A stretch of DNA of 64,000 nt from Amycolatopsis sp. QT-25 (lineage in GTDB: Bacteria; Actinomycetota; Actinomycetes; Mycobacteriales; Pseudonocardiaceae): contig NZ_CP120210.1 in NCBI RefSeq assembly GCF_029369745.1, forward strand, positions 7,316,001 to 7,380,000, given 5' to 3'. Every line of letters starts with the position of its first letter. Positions within the stretch are counted from its first letter, which is position 1. This document shows, piece by piece, positions 1 through 9,204 of this stretch. The position numbers and the translations under genes are program-made. The notes beneath the pieces are model-generated. The model saw only the letters and a program-made list of their open reading frames with translations. It did not search any database and had not been told where the DNA came from.

Positions 1-5
1 AGGCG

Positions 6-1337
6 ATGGGCCCGAAGCCGCCCGACGACTCGACGGTCAACTTCGTCCTCGACCTCGCGCTGCGCATCGGCGAGGTCCAGATGTCGAGCGGCGCCGGCGC
101 CTCCGACGTCACCGCGACGATCATCGCGCTGACCTCCGCCCTCGGGCTGCCGCATTGCGAGGTCGACGTGATCTTCACGTCGATCACGGTGACCTGCCAC
201 CGCGGCACCGACATGGCGCCGGTGACGGCGCTGCGGGTGGTCCGGTCGCGCGGTCTCGACTACACGCGGCTCACCCAGACGGAGACGCTGGTCCGCCGGA
301 TCGTCCGCGGCAACATCGGCGCCGAAGAGGCCCAGCAGGCACTTCAGCGGATCACGACCGCGCCGCATCCGTACCCCCGCTGGGTGGCCACGGCCGCCTG
401 GGGCGGGCTGGCCGCGTTCATCACCCTGATCCTTGGCGGCAGCATCGACGTCGCACTGGTCGCGCTGGTGATCAGCGCGGTCATCGACCGGCTCGGGCGC
501 CTGCTGAACCGCTTCGCGCTCCCCTTCTTCTTCCAGCAGGTGATCGGTGGTCTGGTCGCGACGCTGTCCGCGATGGCGATAGTCAGCAGCGATCTGCTCA
601 CCACGGACAAACCCACGCTGGTCGTCGCCGCGGCCGTCACCGTGCTGCTGTCCGGTCTTTCCACGGTTTCCGCCGTGCAGGACGCCATCACCGGCTATTA
701 CGTCACGGCGGCCGGGCGCACGATGGAAACCGCGTTGATGAGTGCCGGGCTGATCGCGGGGGTGGTGCTCGCGCTGAAGATCGCGCTGCTGCTCGGCCTG
801 CCGCTGACGCCGCTGCCCGAGGTCGTCTCCTCGACGCCCCAGCAACTTCCGATCATCGTCGTCGGCAGCATCGGCGCGTCCGCCTGCTTCGCGCTCGCCT
901 CGTATTCGACGCTGCGCGCGATGATCGTCGCGGGTGCGGCGGGCGCCATCGGTGGCGCGGTGTACGGCGCCTTGATGCTGACCGACTTCCAGGCCGTCAG
1001 CTCCTCCGCCATCGCCGCCACGCTGGTCGGTTTCTGCGGTGGCGTACTTGCCAGGCGGCTCAAGGTGACGCCGCTCGTGGTGGCTGTGTCCGGCATCACG
1101 CCCCTCCTCCCCGGCCTCTCCACCTATCGTGGTCTATACCAATTGGGCGTCGAACCCGGCGGGAACATCTCGACGCTGATGACCGCGGTCGCGATCGGGC
1201 TTGCCCTGGCCGCGGGCGTGGTACTCGGCGAATACCTCGCACAACCGGTGCGGACGGGGCTCGGCAGGCTGGAACGCAAGTTCGCCGGGCCGCGGATGGC
1301 GGGTCCGCTGGAACCCGCCGAACGACGCTTGGAGTGA
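6..1337 (+). CDS. ThrE-family threonine/serine exporter (5' end near window edge)
   Basis: The product looks like a threonine/serine exporter of the ThrE (DUF1212) family: an N-terminal soluble domain of about 120 residues with the family signature region ([17 protein letters not shown], residues 24-40), followed by a membrane domain of roughly ten hydrophobic segments from residue 130 to 415. Such proteins export small hydroxy amino acids across the cytoplasmic membrane. At 443 residues it is slightly shorter than the Corynebacterium protein (about 490). The ATG lies five bases from the window edge, so no ribosome binding site can be judged and the true start may lie upstream. otsA follows after 82 bases on the same strand. 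Confidence 0.8.
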   Translation: MGPKPPDDSTVNFVLDLALRIGEVQMSSGAGASDVTATIIALTSALGLPHCEVDVIFTSITVTCHRGTDMAPVTALRVVRSRGLDYTRLTQTETLVRRIVRGNIGAEEAQQALQRITTAPHPYPRWVATAAWGGLAAFITLILGGSIDVALVALVISAVIDRLGRLLNRFALPFFFQQVIGGLVATLSAMAIVSSDLLTTDKPTLVVAAAVTVLLSGLSTVSAVQDAITGYYVTAAGRTMETALMSAGLIAGVVLALKIALLLGLPLTPLPEVVSSTPQQLPIIVVGSIGASACFALASYSTLRAMIVAGAAGAIGGAVYGALMLTDFQAVSSSAIAATLVGFCGGVLARRLKVTPLVVAVSGITPLLPGLSTYRGLYQLGVEPGGNISTLMTAVAIGLALAAGVVLGEYLAQPVRTGLGRLERKFAGPRMAGPLEPAERRLE

Positions 1338-1419
1338 TCGCTCGCCGAGAAGGCCGCGGTCTCCTCACGCGATAGGGTTTCCGCTTAGGGCAGCGACCCG
1401 CGAACCGAGGGAGCGGCTG

Positions 1420-2862
1420 GTGGACGAAGTGACGGGCAGAACGGCCTCCGCGGAGTTCGTGGTGGTGGCGAACAGGCTTCCGGTGGACCTCGAACGGACC
1501 GCCGACGGGAGCAGGCGTTGGACGGCGAGCCCCGGCGGGTTGGTGTCGGCGCTCGAACCGTTCCTGCGCTCCCGCAAGGGCGCCTGGGTCGGTTGGCCCG
1601 GCGTGCCCGACGTCGAGGTGGAGGAGTTCGACGACGACGGTTTGGTCCTCCATCCGGTCTCCCTGACGTCGGACGACGTCCGCGACTATTACGAAGGCTT
1701 CTCCAACGCGACGCTTTGGCCGCTGTACCACGACGTGGTGGCCAGGCCGGTGTTCGACCGGAGCTGGTGGGAGTCCTACGTCCGGGTGAACCGGCGCTTC
1801 GCCGAGGCGAGCGCGAAGGTCGCCGCCGAGGGCGCGACCGTGTGGATCCAGGACTACCAGTTGCAGCTGGTCCCGGCGATGCTCCGCGAACTCCGGCCCG
1901 ACCTGCGGATCGGCTTCTTCCTGCACATCCCGTTTCCCCCGGTCGAGTTGTTCATGCAGATGCCGTGGCGGACCGAGATCGTCCGCGGCCTGGTCGGGGC
2001 CGACCTCGTCGGCTTCCACCGGCCGGGTGGCGCGCAGAACTTCCTCTGGCTGGCGCGGCAGCTCGCCGGTCTCGAGTCCAGCCGCGGCGCGGTCGGCATC
2101 CGCACCCGCCCCGGCCTGATGCAGGTCGGCGACCGCACGGTGCGGGTCGGCGCGTTCCCGATCTCCATCGACGCCATCGGCCTCGACAAACTCGCCAAGA
2201 CCAAGGGCGTCGCCGAACGCGCCGCCCAGGTGCGCCGCGATCTGGGCAATCCGAAGACGGTTTTGCTCGGCGTCGACAGGCTCGACTACACGAAGGGCAT
2301 CGACCTGCGGTTGCAGGCGTTCCACGAGCTGCTGCACGAAGGCCGCGTCCGGCCGGAGGACGTCACGTTCGTCCAACTGGCCACGCCGAGCCGCGAGCGT
2401 GTCGAGCACTACCAGCGGATGCGCGGCGACATCGAGCAGATGGTCGGACGGATCAACGGCGAATTCGCCCGCGTGGGTCATCCGGTCGTGCACTATCTGC
2501 ATCAGTCCGTGAACCGGACGGAGCTGGCCGCGTTCTTCTCGGCGGCCGACGTCATGGTGGTCACTCCCCTGCGTGACGGGATGAACCTCGTCTGCAAGGA
2601 GTACGTCGCCTGCCGCCACGACCTGGGCGGCGCGCTCGTGCTTTCGGAGTTCGCCGGCGCCGCGGCGGAGCTGACCAGTGCGCTCCTGGTCAACCCCCAT
2701 GACCTGGACGGGGTGAAGAACGCCTTGGAGACTGCCATTACGCTCGACCCCGCAGAGGGACGCCGCCGTATGCGCGCCATGCGTCGTCAGGTCCTCACGC
2801 ACGATGTCGACCGCTGGGCGCGTTCGTTCCTCCAAGCGCTCGGTGCCGAACCGGCCGACTAG
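1420..2862 (+). CDS. otsA: Trehalose-6-phosphate synthase OtsA
   Basis: This GT20 glycosyltransferase joins a nucleotide-activated glucose to glucose-6-phosphate to give trehalose-6-phosphate in the cytoplasm. Family motifs are intact: VVVANRLPV near the N-terminus, [42 protein letters not shown] and the C-terminal [15 protein letters not shown] chose the GTG at 1420 because a purine-rich GAGGGAG lies just upstream and it places the conserved N-terminal strand close to the start; GTG 1429 is a second in-frame option and longer versions would run back into the exporter gene. The product is 480 residues, normal for OtsA. The trehalose phosphatase fusion gene starts 52 bases downstream, so synthesis and dephosphorylation are encoded together. 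Confidence 0.95.
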   Translation: MDEVTGRTASAEFVVVANRLPVDLERTADGSRRWTASPGGLVSALEPFLRSRKGAWVGWPGVPDVEVEEFDDDGLVLHPVSLTSDDVRDYYEGFSNATLWPLYHDVVARPVFDRSWWESYVRVNRRFAEASAKVAAEGATVWIQDYQLQLVPAMLRELRPDLRIGFFLHIPFPPVELFMQMPWRTEIVRGLVGADLVGFHRPGGAQNFLWLARQLAGLESSRGAVGIRTRPGLMQVGDRTVRVGAFPISIDAIGLDKLAKTKGVAERAAQVRRDLGNPKTVLLGVDRLDYTKGIDLRLQAFHELLHEGRVRPEDVTFVQLATPSRERVEHYQRMRGDIEQMVGRINGEFARVGHPVVHYLHQSVNRTELAAFFSAADVMVVTPLRDGMNLVCKEYVACRHDLGGALVLSEFAGAAAELTSALLVNPHDLDGVKNALETAITLDPAEGRRRMRAMRRQVLTHDVDRWARSFLQALGAEPAD

Positions 2863-2914
2863 GCAGTATTCGTACAACCGCCCCTCCCCCCGCATAGTTC
2901 CCGAGGAGAAATCG

Positions 2915-5443
2915 TTGACCGCCGAGGCACTGCCCGCCGAGTTGCGGCGCGCGATTGTCCAGGTCGCGCGGACCCCGCGGCTGCTGGTCGCCTGCGACTA
3001 CGACGGCACGCTGGCCCCGATCACGGCCAACCCGGACGAAGCCCGGCCGCTGCCCGAATCGGTGGGCGCGCTCAGGTCGCTGGCCGGCCTGCACGAGACG
3101 ACCACCGCGGTCATCTCCGGCCGCGCGCTGCGCGATCTCGCCACCCTGTCCCGTCTTCCGGCCGAGGTGAACCTGGTCGGCAGCCACGGATCCGAGTTCG
3201 ACATCGGCTTCATCCACGCGCTCGACGACAAGGCCCGTGAGCTCCACAGGCGGCTCGAGGCCGAGCTGGAGAACCTGGTGCTCGACGTGCCCGGGGTGTC
3301 GCTCGAAGTCAAGCCCGCGAGCATCGCGGTGCACGTCCGCCGCGCCGAGCACGAGGCGGGCCGCCGGGTCCTGCGCGACGTCCACACCGGCCCCTCGCAG
3401 TGGGAGGGCGTGTCCACGACCGACGGCAAGGAGGTCGTCGAGCTCGCGGTCGTCCAGACGGACAAGGGCCGCGCGCTGGACACCCTGCGTCACCAGGTCG
3501 GCGCGACGGCGGCGGTCTTCCTCGGCGACGACGTCACCGACGAGAAGGCGTTCGCCCGGATCTCCGGCCCGGACCTCGGTGTGAAGGTCGGCGACGGGGA
3601 AAGCCTCGCGCAATACCGCGTCCCGGACACCGTCGACGTCGCGATGGCGCTCGCGTTCCTTCTCGAAGAGCGGCGCAACTGGCTCTACGGCGAGCAGGCA
3701 CCGCCGATCGAGCGGCTTTCCATGCTGGCCAACGAACGGTCGGTCGCGCTGGTCACGCCGGACGCCCGGCTGACCTGGCTGTGCCACCCCGGCCCCGACG
3801 CGCCCGCGATCTTCGCGGATCTCCTCGGTGGCGCCGGCGCCGGTCACTTCTCGATCAAACCGCACCGCAACGGCCTGCCGCTCGGACAGCGCTACCTGCC
3901 GAACACGATGACGGTCGAGACCCGCTGGTCGCGGCTGCTCGTCACCGACTACCTCGAACCGGAGAGCCCCGCGCACCGCACGGATCTCGTCCGGGTGGTC
4001 TCCGGCGAGGCGGCGGCGGAGATCGTGTTCGCGCCGCGTCCCGAATTCGGTGGCGTGCCGGTGAAACTGGTCGCCAACGAGGACGGGATCCTGGTGCAGG
4101 GCACCTCGGAACCGTTCGCGCTGCGTTCGCCGGGTGTGGCGTGGGAGATCACCTCCGACGGGATGAACGACACCGCCACGGCACTCGTCACGCCCTCCCC
4201 GGAGAGCCCGGTGGTGCTCGAACTCCGGTGCGGCACGTCGGATCTCGGCGCGCACGAACTGTCCGAAGTGGAGCGACGGTCGCGGGCGGGCGACTACTGG
4301 AGCACCTGGGCGCAGACGCTCAAACTGCCCAGTGTCCAGACCGAACTCGTCGGCCGCTCGGCGCTGACCCTGCGCGGCCTGGTCAACACCGATACCGGCG
4401 GTGTGCTCGCGGCGGCGACGTCCTCACTGCCGGAGGAGATCGGCGGCGTCCGCAACTGGGACTACCGCTACTGCTGGATCCGCGACGCGGCCATGACCGT
4501 GCGCGAACTGGTCCACCTCGGCTCGACCGACGAGGCCGAAGGCTACCTCCGCTGGCTGCACGGTGTGCTGTCCACTTTGGCCGGTCCGGAACGGCTGCAC
4601 CCGCTGTACACCTTGGCGGGCAGCGTGATCGGCGCCGAAGCGGTCATCGAATCGCTGCCGGGCTACGCCGGTTCGCGGCCGGTCCGCGTCGGCAACCTGG
4701 CGAATCACCAGGTCCAGCTGGACGTGTTCGGCCCGGTCGTCGAACTCGTGCAGACGCTGGCGGAGGCGCGCGGCGAACTCCGCGACGAGGACTGGCAGAT
4801 GGTGCGCGCGATGGCCGAGGCCGTCACGCGGCGCTGGAACGAGCCGGACCACGGCATCTGGGAGGAGCGGCACGTGCCGCGCCACCGGGTGTACTCGCGG
4901 GTGATGTGCTGGGTGACCATCGACAGGGCGATCAAGCTGGGCGAGGTGTACGGCCGGGTGGTGCCGGGCGCGTGGCCTTCGCTGCGGGACGAGATCGCCT
5001 CGGACGTGCTGGACAAGGGCTGGAACGAAGAGGTCCAGGCCTTCACCACCGCATACGACGGCACAGACCTGGACGCCGCTTCGCTGTTCGTCGGGCTGAC
5101 CGGGCTGCTCGATCCGGCCGACCCGCGCTTCCAGTCCACGGTGACCGCGATCGAGGCGGAACTGCGCAGTGGGTCCACTGTGTACCGTTACCGCCGCGAC
5201 GACGGCCTTCCCGGCGGCGAGGGCGGTTTCCACATCTGCGCGGCCTGGCTCATCGAGGCGTACCTGCTCACCGGGCGGCGCACCGAGGCCGAGGAGCTGT
5301 TCACGCAGATCGTCGACGCCGCGGGCCCCACCGGCCTGCTGCCCGAGCAGTTCGACCCGATCGCGGAACGCTCGCTGGGCAACCACCCGCAGGCGTACTC
5401 GCACATCGGGCTGATCCGCTGCGCGAACCTGCTTTCCCGCTGA
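2915..5443 (+). CDS. otsB: OtsB trehalose phosphatase fused to a GH15 glucoamylase/trehalase-like domain
   Basis: Residues 1-250 form a HAD-type trehalose-6-phosphate phosphatase with motif I DYDGTLAPI (nucleophile Asp28, acid Asp30) and motif III GDDVTDEKAF near residue 204. From about residue 255 to the end is a full GH15 domain: NWDYRYCWIRDA near residue 514, HQVQLDVFGPVVE, a VYSRVMCWVTIDRAIKLG segment, and LLPEQFDP near residue 808. The start is TTG 2915, preceded by GAGGAGAA at correct spacing. Actinobacterial GH15 relatives include phosphate-dependent trehalases, so one polypeptide may make trehalose and hydrolyse it or a related glucoside; the GH15 substrate is inference. Product 842 residues, directly after otsA. 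Confidence 0.93.
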   Translation: MTAEALPAELRRAIVQVARTPRLLVACDYDGTLAPITANPDEARPLPESVGALRSLAGLHETTTAVISGRALRDLATLSRLPAEVNLVGSHGSEFDIGFIHALDDKARELHRRLEAELENLVLDVPGVSLEVKPASIAVHVRRAEHEAGRRVLRDVHTGPSQWEGVSTTDGKEVVELAVVQTDKGRALDTLRHQVGATAAVFLGDDVTDEKAFARISGPDLGVKVGDGESLAQYRVPDTVDVAMALAFLLEERRNWLYGEQAPPIERLSMLANERSVALVTPDARLTWLCHPGPDAPAIFADLLGGAGAGHFSIKPHRNGLPLGQRYLPNTMTVETRWSRLLVTDYLEPESPAHRTDLVRVVSGEAAAEIVFAPRPEFGGVPVKLVANEDGILVQGTSEPFALRSPGVAWEITSDGMNDTATALVTPSPESPVVLELRCGTSDLGAHELSEVERRSRAGDYWSTWAQTLKLPSVQTELVGRSALTLRGLVNTDTGGVLAAATSSLPEEIGGVRNWDYRYCWIRDAAMTVRELVHLGSTDEAEGYLRWLHGVLSTLAGPERLHPLYTLAGSVIGAEAVIESLPGYAGSRPVRVGNLANHQVQLDVFGPVVELVQTLAEARGELRDEDWQMVRAMAEAVTRRWNEPDHGIWEERHVPRHRVYSRVMCWVTIDRAIKLGEVYGRVVPGAWPSLRDEIASDVLDKGWNEEVQAFTTAYDGTDLDAASLFVGLTGLLDPADPRFQSTVTAIEAELRSGSTVYRYRRDDGLPGGEGGFHICAAWLIEAYLLTGRRTEAEELFTQIVDAAGPTGLLPEQFDPIAERSLGNHPQAYSHIGLIRCANLLSR

Positions 5444-5456
5444 CCGACCCACGCAA

Positions 5457-5510
5457 TTCGGCACCTGCTTGCGCTAGTTGCACACGCAAGAACCGCAAGC
5501 AGGTGCCGAA
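5457..5510. terminator. Hairpin between convergent otsB and moaD-like genes
   Basis: Perfect 17-bp inverted repeat, arm TTCGGCACCTGCTTGCG at 5457-5473 and its complement at 5494-5510, loop 20 nt. It sits between two converging genes and would serve both as a bidirectional terminator. There is no U-tract, which is usual in actinobacteria. The core CACCTGCTTGCG recurs in the hairpin at 8015-8066. Confidence 0.75.
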
Positions 5511-5519
5511 TGGCGGGGT

Positions 5520-5792
5520 TCAGCCGCCGGCGACGGACGGGATGATCTGGACCTCCTTCGCGTCGGCGAGGGAGGTCTTGGCGCCGTCGAGCCGACGGCA
5601 TTCCTCACCGTCCACGTAGAAGTTCACGTAGCGACGCAGCGCGCCGGTCTCGTCGCGCAGACGGCGTTCCAGCCCCGGGTGCTCGACGCCGAGCGAGTCC
5701 AAGACCGCGTCGAGCGTCGGCGCGTCGACCTCCAGCGTGCCCGCGCCACCCGCGAGCGGCCGCAGCATCGCGGGCAGCAGGACCCGGACCAC
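5520..5792 (-). CDS. MoaD/ThiS-type ubiquitin-like sulfur carrier protein
   Basis: A 90-residue beta-grasp protein of the MoaD/ThiS group. The chain ends in VAGG, the diglycine tail that is adenylated and thiocarboxylated in sulfur carriers of molybdopterin, thiamine or cysteine synthesis. The start is a GTG that follows the TAG stop of the upstream sialidase-fold gene without a gap (TAGGTG), so the two are translationally coupled; an AGGTGG just upstream serves as ribosome binding site. No E1-like or cofactor gene is nearby, so its acceptor is unknown. The coupling suggests a dedicated link with the neighbour rather than a role in general molybdopterin synthesis (inference). Confidence 0.85.
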   Translation of the reverse strand: MVRVLLPAMLRPLAGGAGTLEVDAPTLDAVLDSLGVEHPGLERRLRDETGALRRYVNFYVDGEECRRLDGAKTSLADAKEVQIIPSVAGG

Positions 5793-6845
5793 CTAGACCA
5801 CCTGGGCCCGCACGCACAGCACGTCCGGCAGATGCGCGGCCACCTGGCGCCAGGTGCCGCCTTCGTCGGGACTGGCCCACACTTCACCGGACCGAGTGCC
5901 GAAGTAGACACCACCCCGCGCGTCGACGCACATCCCGTCGCGCAGCACACCCGCGTAGAAACCCTTGTCCGGCAAGCCGTTCCCGAGTCCCGTCCAGGTC
6001 TCGCCCGCGTCCTCGCTGCGGTAGACGCGGCAGCGGCCCCCCGGCGGGAAGCGGAGTACGTCGGCCACCAAAGGGAAGTTGTAGACGGTGTCCGGTTCGG
6101 ACGGATGCACGACCATGGCGAAGCCGAAGTCGTTCGGCAGACCGTCGGCGATGGATTTCCACGTCTTCGCGTCGTCGTCGCTGCGGTAGACACCGCCGTG
6201 GTTCTGCAGGAAGAACCGCTCGGGGCGCGAGGGATGCATCGCGACCTTGTGCACGCACTGCCCGAATTCGGGCTCCTCACCGGGCAGGAATCCCGCGCTG
6301 ATCCCGCGGTTGGCCGCCGTCCAGCTCTTGCCGCCGTCCTCGGTGCGATAGACCCCGCCCGTCGACATGGCGACGGTGATCCGGCCGGGGTCCACGGGAT
6401 GCGGCAGGATCGTGTGGATCATCTGGCCACCACCACCGGGAGTCCAGTGTGGACGGTGCTCGTGGTCCCACAGGCCGCGGACGAGCTCGAAGGTTTCGCC
6501 GCCGTCTTCGGACCGGAACAGCGCGGACGGTTCGACACCCGCGTAGACGACGTCACCGGCGACGACGATCTGCCAGATGCCTTCGAGCGCCGTCTCCGTG
6601 TCCCCGGGGAAGGCCACCGGGGCGTGCTCGGGTTCGGACCAGGTCTCGCCGAAGTCGCCGGACGTCGCGATCGTGGGGCCGAAGTGTTCGTTGACCGCGG
6701 CGGCGTAGACCTTGGACGGTGTCAGCGCCACGGCCCGCACGGCCTCCATCGGGAACTTCGGTGTGGACAGTTCCCAGCTCTCCCTGTCCTCGCTGCGGGC
6801 GAGGAACAGGCCTTTCCTGGTGCCGATCCCCAGCTGGAACTCCAC
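5793..6845 (-). CDS. BNR/Asp-box beta-propeller protein (sialidase/sortilin fold)
   Basis: A 350-residue protein with at least five Asp-box repeats of the S-x-D-x-G-x-T-W type (FRSEDGGETF, YRTEDGGKSW, YRSDDDAKTW, YRSEDAGETW, SPDEGGTW), which predicts a sialidase-like beta-propeller. There is no signal peptide or membrane segment, so it is probably cytoplasmic, and I see no clear catalytic sialidase set; calling it a neuraminidase would overreach. The GTG start at 6845 has GAGGAGG seven bases upstream; the longer frame to 6890 has no such site. It is the first gene of a two-gene unit with the MoaD-like protein. Function unknown. Confidence 0.85.
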   Translation of the reverse strand: MEFQLGIGTRKGLFLARSEDRESWELSTPKFPMEAVRAVALTPSKVYAAAVNEHFGPTIATSGDFGETWSEPEHAPVAFPGDTETALEGIWQIVVAGDVVYAGVEPSALFRSEDGGETFELVRGLWDHEHRPHWTPGGGGQMIHTILPHPVDPGRITVAMSTGGVYRTEDGGKSWTAANRGISAGFLPGEEPEFGQCVHKVAMHPSRPERFFLQNHGGVYRSDDDAKTWKSIADGLPNDFGFAMVVHPSEPDTVYNFPLVADVLRFPPGGRCRVYRSEDAGETWTGLGNGLPDKGFYAGVLRDGMCVDARGGVYFGTRSGEVWASPDEGGTWRQVAAHLPDVLCVRAQVV

Positions 6846-7010
6846 GACGCCGCCTCCTCGGTAGGTGCTGTGACTCAGGTCACCTCGCACCGTACTACCA
6901 GAAGCGCGCGCAGGCGTCGCGCCGGCTGCTGTCCAAGGGGTCGTGGCCTTCGCCTTCTCGGGGAACGAAAGTCACAGACGAGCAGCCGGCGCGACGGGTT
7001 TCGGGAGCGG

Positions 7011-7967
7011 TCAGCTGCCGTTGATCAGGCGCAGGGCCAGATCGGGACTGAACTGGCCGGCTTCGACGTTCGGCGCGATCCCGCACTTGCCGTCGGAGTC
7101 ACCGGGCACCTTGACCCACAGCAGCATCTCGGCACCGCCGCCGGTCTGCGAGGTCGCCCCGAGCTTGCGCCCGGCCGGGTTGCACCACTCGGAGCCCAGC
7201 GGGCCGTTGCCGTTGCGGCTCGTGTCGATCACGAACGGCTTGGTGTAGCCGTACTTGCTCGACAGCGCGGCGCTGACGGCCTTGCCGTAGTTCGCCGAAT
7301 CGGTGGTGGTCTTGTAGTTCGACACGTTGATCGCGAGACCGCGGATCGACTTCACGCCGACGGCGTTGAGCCGGTCGGCCATGGTCGCGGCCGGAATCCA
7401 GGTCGAGTTGCCGCCGTCCATGTACGCCCAGGTGTTCGGGGCCTTCGTGGCGAACTGCTCCGCTGCGTACTTGAGCAGGTCGAAGCGGGTCTGGCGCTCA
7501 CCGGCCGGCAGGCAGTCGACCTGCGCGAGCGCGTCCGGCTCGATGACGACGACCGCGGGCTTGCCGCCGATGCCGGCGGCGAAGTTCGAGATCCAGGTGC
7601 GGTACGCCTCCGGGCTGCCCGCGCCGCCACCGGAGTGACCACCGCAGTCACGGCCGGGAATGTTGTAGGCGACCAGGATCGGCAGCTTGTCCGCGACGTC
7701 GGCGGCGTAGGTGTAGGTGTCGACGGCGGTCTTGACGTTCCCGCTCCAGTTGCCGAACCAGCGCGCGCCCGCCTTGGTGGCGATGGCGGCCTTGATCTTG
7801 TCGGCGGTGCTGCCCGGATGGTTCTTCACCCAGACGGCGGGGTTGGAGTTCGGGTCGACGTAGAAGCCGTTGGTCTTCTCAAGGGGGTTGCCGTCTGCGG
7901 CCTGAGCCGGCGCGGCGATGAGGGCCAGCAACGAAGCGGCCAGCAAACCGAGCGTCTTGATGCGCAT
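7011..7967 (-). CDS. Secreted GH6 cellulase (endoglucanase)
   Basis: Secreted beta-1,4-glucanase of glycoside hydrolase family 6. The ATG start gives a classical signal peptide (MRIKTLGLLAASLLALIAAP, cleavage after AQA near residue 24). GH6 hallmarks follow in order: LVAYNIPGRDCGGHSGG with the proposed acid Asp, VVVIEPDALAQVDCLP, a WAYMDGGNSTW segment, FVIDTSRNGNG, and the C-terminal EMLLWVKVPGDSDGKC. At 318 residues it is a bare catalytic domain without a cellulose-binding module. Cys pairs fit the family disulfides. It is probably monocistronic: a hairpin lies just upstream and the C39-like gene upstream has its own signal. Confidence 0.93.
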   Translation of the reverse strand: MRIKTLGLLAASLLALIAAPAQAADGNPLEKTNGFYVDPNSNPAVWVKNHPGSTADKIKAAIATKAGARWFGNWSGNVKTAVDTYTYAADVADKLPILVAYNIPGRDCGGHSGGGAGSPEAYRTWISNFAAGIGGKPAVVVIEPDALAQVDCLPAGERQTRFDLLKYAAEQFATKAPNTWAYMDGGNSTWIPAATMADRLNAVGVKSIRGLAINVSNYKTTTDSANYGKAVSAALSSKYGYTKPFVIDTSRNGNGPLGSEWCNPAGRKLGATSQTGGGAEMLLWVKVPGDSDGKCGIAPNVEAGQFSPDLALRLINGS

Positions 7968-8014
7968 AGACGCCAGCTTCGAGCTTTCCCGTACAAGATT
8001 CGTACAAACGCACG

Positions 8015-8066
8015 CCATTGGACACCTGCTTGCGGTGCGCGAGCATCGCAAGCAGGTGCCCAATGG
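8015..8066. terminator. Hairpin after the C39-like gene
   Basis: Inverted repeat with 20-nt arms, CCATTGGACACCTGCTTGCG at 8015-8034 and 8047-8066, with one G-U-compatible mismatch and a 12-nt loop. It is directly downstream of the C39-like gene on the minus strand, so terminator is the likely role. The stem core is the same as in the hairpin at 5457-5510. Confidence 0.7.
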
Positions 8067-8076
8067 CGAAAAGGGG

Positions 8077-8742
8077 TCAGGCCGAGTAGCCCTTCGGCGG
8101 GATCAGGGTGGCGAGCTGGTTGAAGGTGAGCCAGTAGATCTGGTTGCCGCCGAAGTTGGCCGGGTCGGCGATCTTCACCGTCATGTTGCCGCTGTTGTAG
8201 CCGATGATCGTGAAGTAGTGGTAGATCGTGTAGTTCGGGTAACCCGGCGGGTGGTTGTCCGCCGGGGCGACGATGTTCGCGACGAGCGCGTAGCCCCTGT
8301 CGACGTCCAGCACGATGTCGCGCCACAGGAGATCGCGCTGCGCCTGGGTCGGCGGGTCGTTCGGCATCTCCTTGGTCTCGTACCAGCCACCGGCGACGTG
8401 GTTGTTGAGCACGCGGGTGACCTGGCCGATCCAGTCGGTGCCGTTGGTGGTGGTCGGCAGCTCGTTCGCGAGCTGCTGCTGGCTCGGCGGGTTGCCGTTC
8501 TTCGCCGAGATGGCGATCCGGGTGGCGGCCGGGCCGCACCAGTACCCGGTCTGCTGGATCTGGTACTGGATGTTGAGCTCCGCGGCCGCCTTGACCCCTT
8601 CGACCTTGGCGGGCGGCGCCATCGACTGCACGAAGTCGGGCGCGGGTACGACGTTCTCACTTTGAGCGACGGCCACCGCCGGAGCGGTGATCAGTGCGGA
8701 CACCGCGAGCGCGGCGACGACCGCGGTCCTGAGTCGACGCAT
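8077..8742 (-). CDS. Secreted C39-like (papain-fold) peptidase-family protein
   Basis: A 221-residue secreted protein: signal peptide in residues 1-26 (ends AVAVAQ), then a C39-like domain. The likely catalytic Cys is in GYWCGPAATRIAI, the His in IYHYFTIIGYN, and the Asp in KIADPANFGG near the end, the order expected for this fold. Stand-alone secreted relatives are common in actinobacteria and have no assigned substrate; unlike bacteriocin-processing C39 domains it is not attached to a transporter. The start ATG is supported by the position of the signal sequence. It runs toward the hairpin at 8015-8066. Confidence 0.85.
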   Translation of the reverse strand: MRRLRTAVVAALAVSALITAPAVAVAQSENVVPAPDFVQSMAPPAKVEGVKAAAELNIQYQIQQTGYWCGPAATRIAISAKNGNPPSQQQLANELPTTTNGTDWIGQVTRVLNNHVAGGWYETKEMPNDPPTQAQRDLLWRDIVLDVDRGYALVANIVAPADNHPPGYPNYTIYHYFTIIGYNSGNMTVKIADPANFGGNQIYWLTFNQLATLIPPKGYSA

Positions 8743-8939
8743 GACAATCCTTCCCCAGTTTCCCGTTTGAACGGTGAATAGTGAACAGGATCGCCGGTCA
8801 CATTGCTTTTGTCTGCGGCCTCACCTGCGCCGCCCCTGATCGGCCCACGACGAAAGTAGGGTCGAATGAACGTTCGGGGGCTCATCGGGCAATAGCGACC
8901 GTGCAGGTGAGGAGAAACGTCCTCCGGTCTTCCCAGGAT

Positions 8940-9204
8940 CTCGGCGCGCCGCGAGTGGCGCTGTGCCAAGCACTCGCGAGGATGCCCGGCGTCGCCGTGG
9001 AGAGCGTGGCAACTCCCGGTGGACGGCCCGCGGTGTCCTTCACGGTCGCGTTGCCGGACCGGCCCCGCACTTTCGTCGTCGACAGCGCGACGGCGGCCGT
9101 CGTCGGGAACCGCGCCGTCCGGCCCAGCGGCCAGGACGAGGGCTGGCCGGGGCTGACCCTGTTCGACGACGATCTCGGTGGTGGTCCCCGAGCCTCGCTA
9201 GCGC
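8940..9204 (+). pseudogene. Possible gene remnant between the C39-like gene and radA
   Basis: Frame-1-of-3 translation of this stretch reads like a protein C-terminal half (ALARMPGVAVESVATPGG, then TFVVDSATAAVVGNRAV), with a helix followed by beta-strand pattern reminiscent of the C-terminal domain of CU044_5270-type proteins. There is no convincing start or ribosome binding site, and this frame continues without a stop into antisense radA, so the natural end has been lost; a TAG in another frame at 9199 may mark the former end. The rest of the 455-base gap from 8743 holds only the presumed C39 promoter. The resemblance is from memory of the family and is weak. Confidence 0.35.

Noticed and set aside
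5478-8123. An 881-codon open frame on the plus strand opposite the propeller and cellulase genes
   Set aside because: It has no family motifs and mirrors the codon pattern of the minus-strand genes, as expected in GC-rich DNA. Similar long antisense frames occur opposite otsA, cysS, clpC and the SARP gene.
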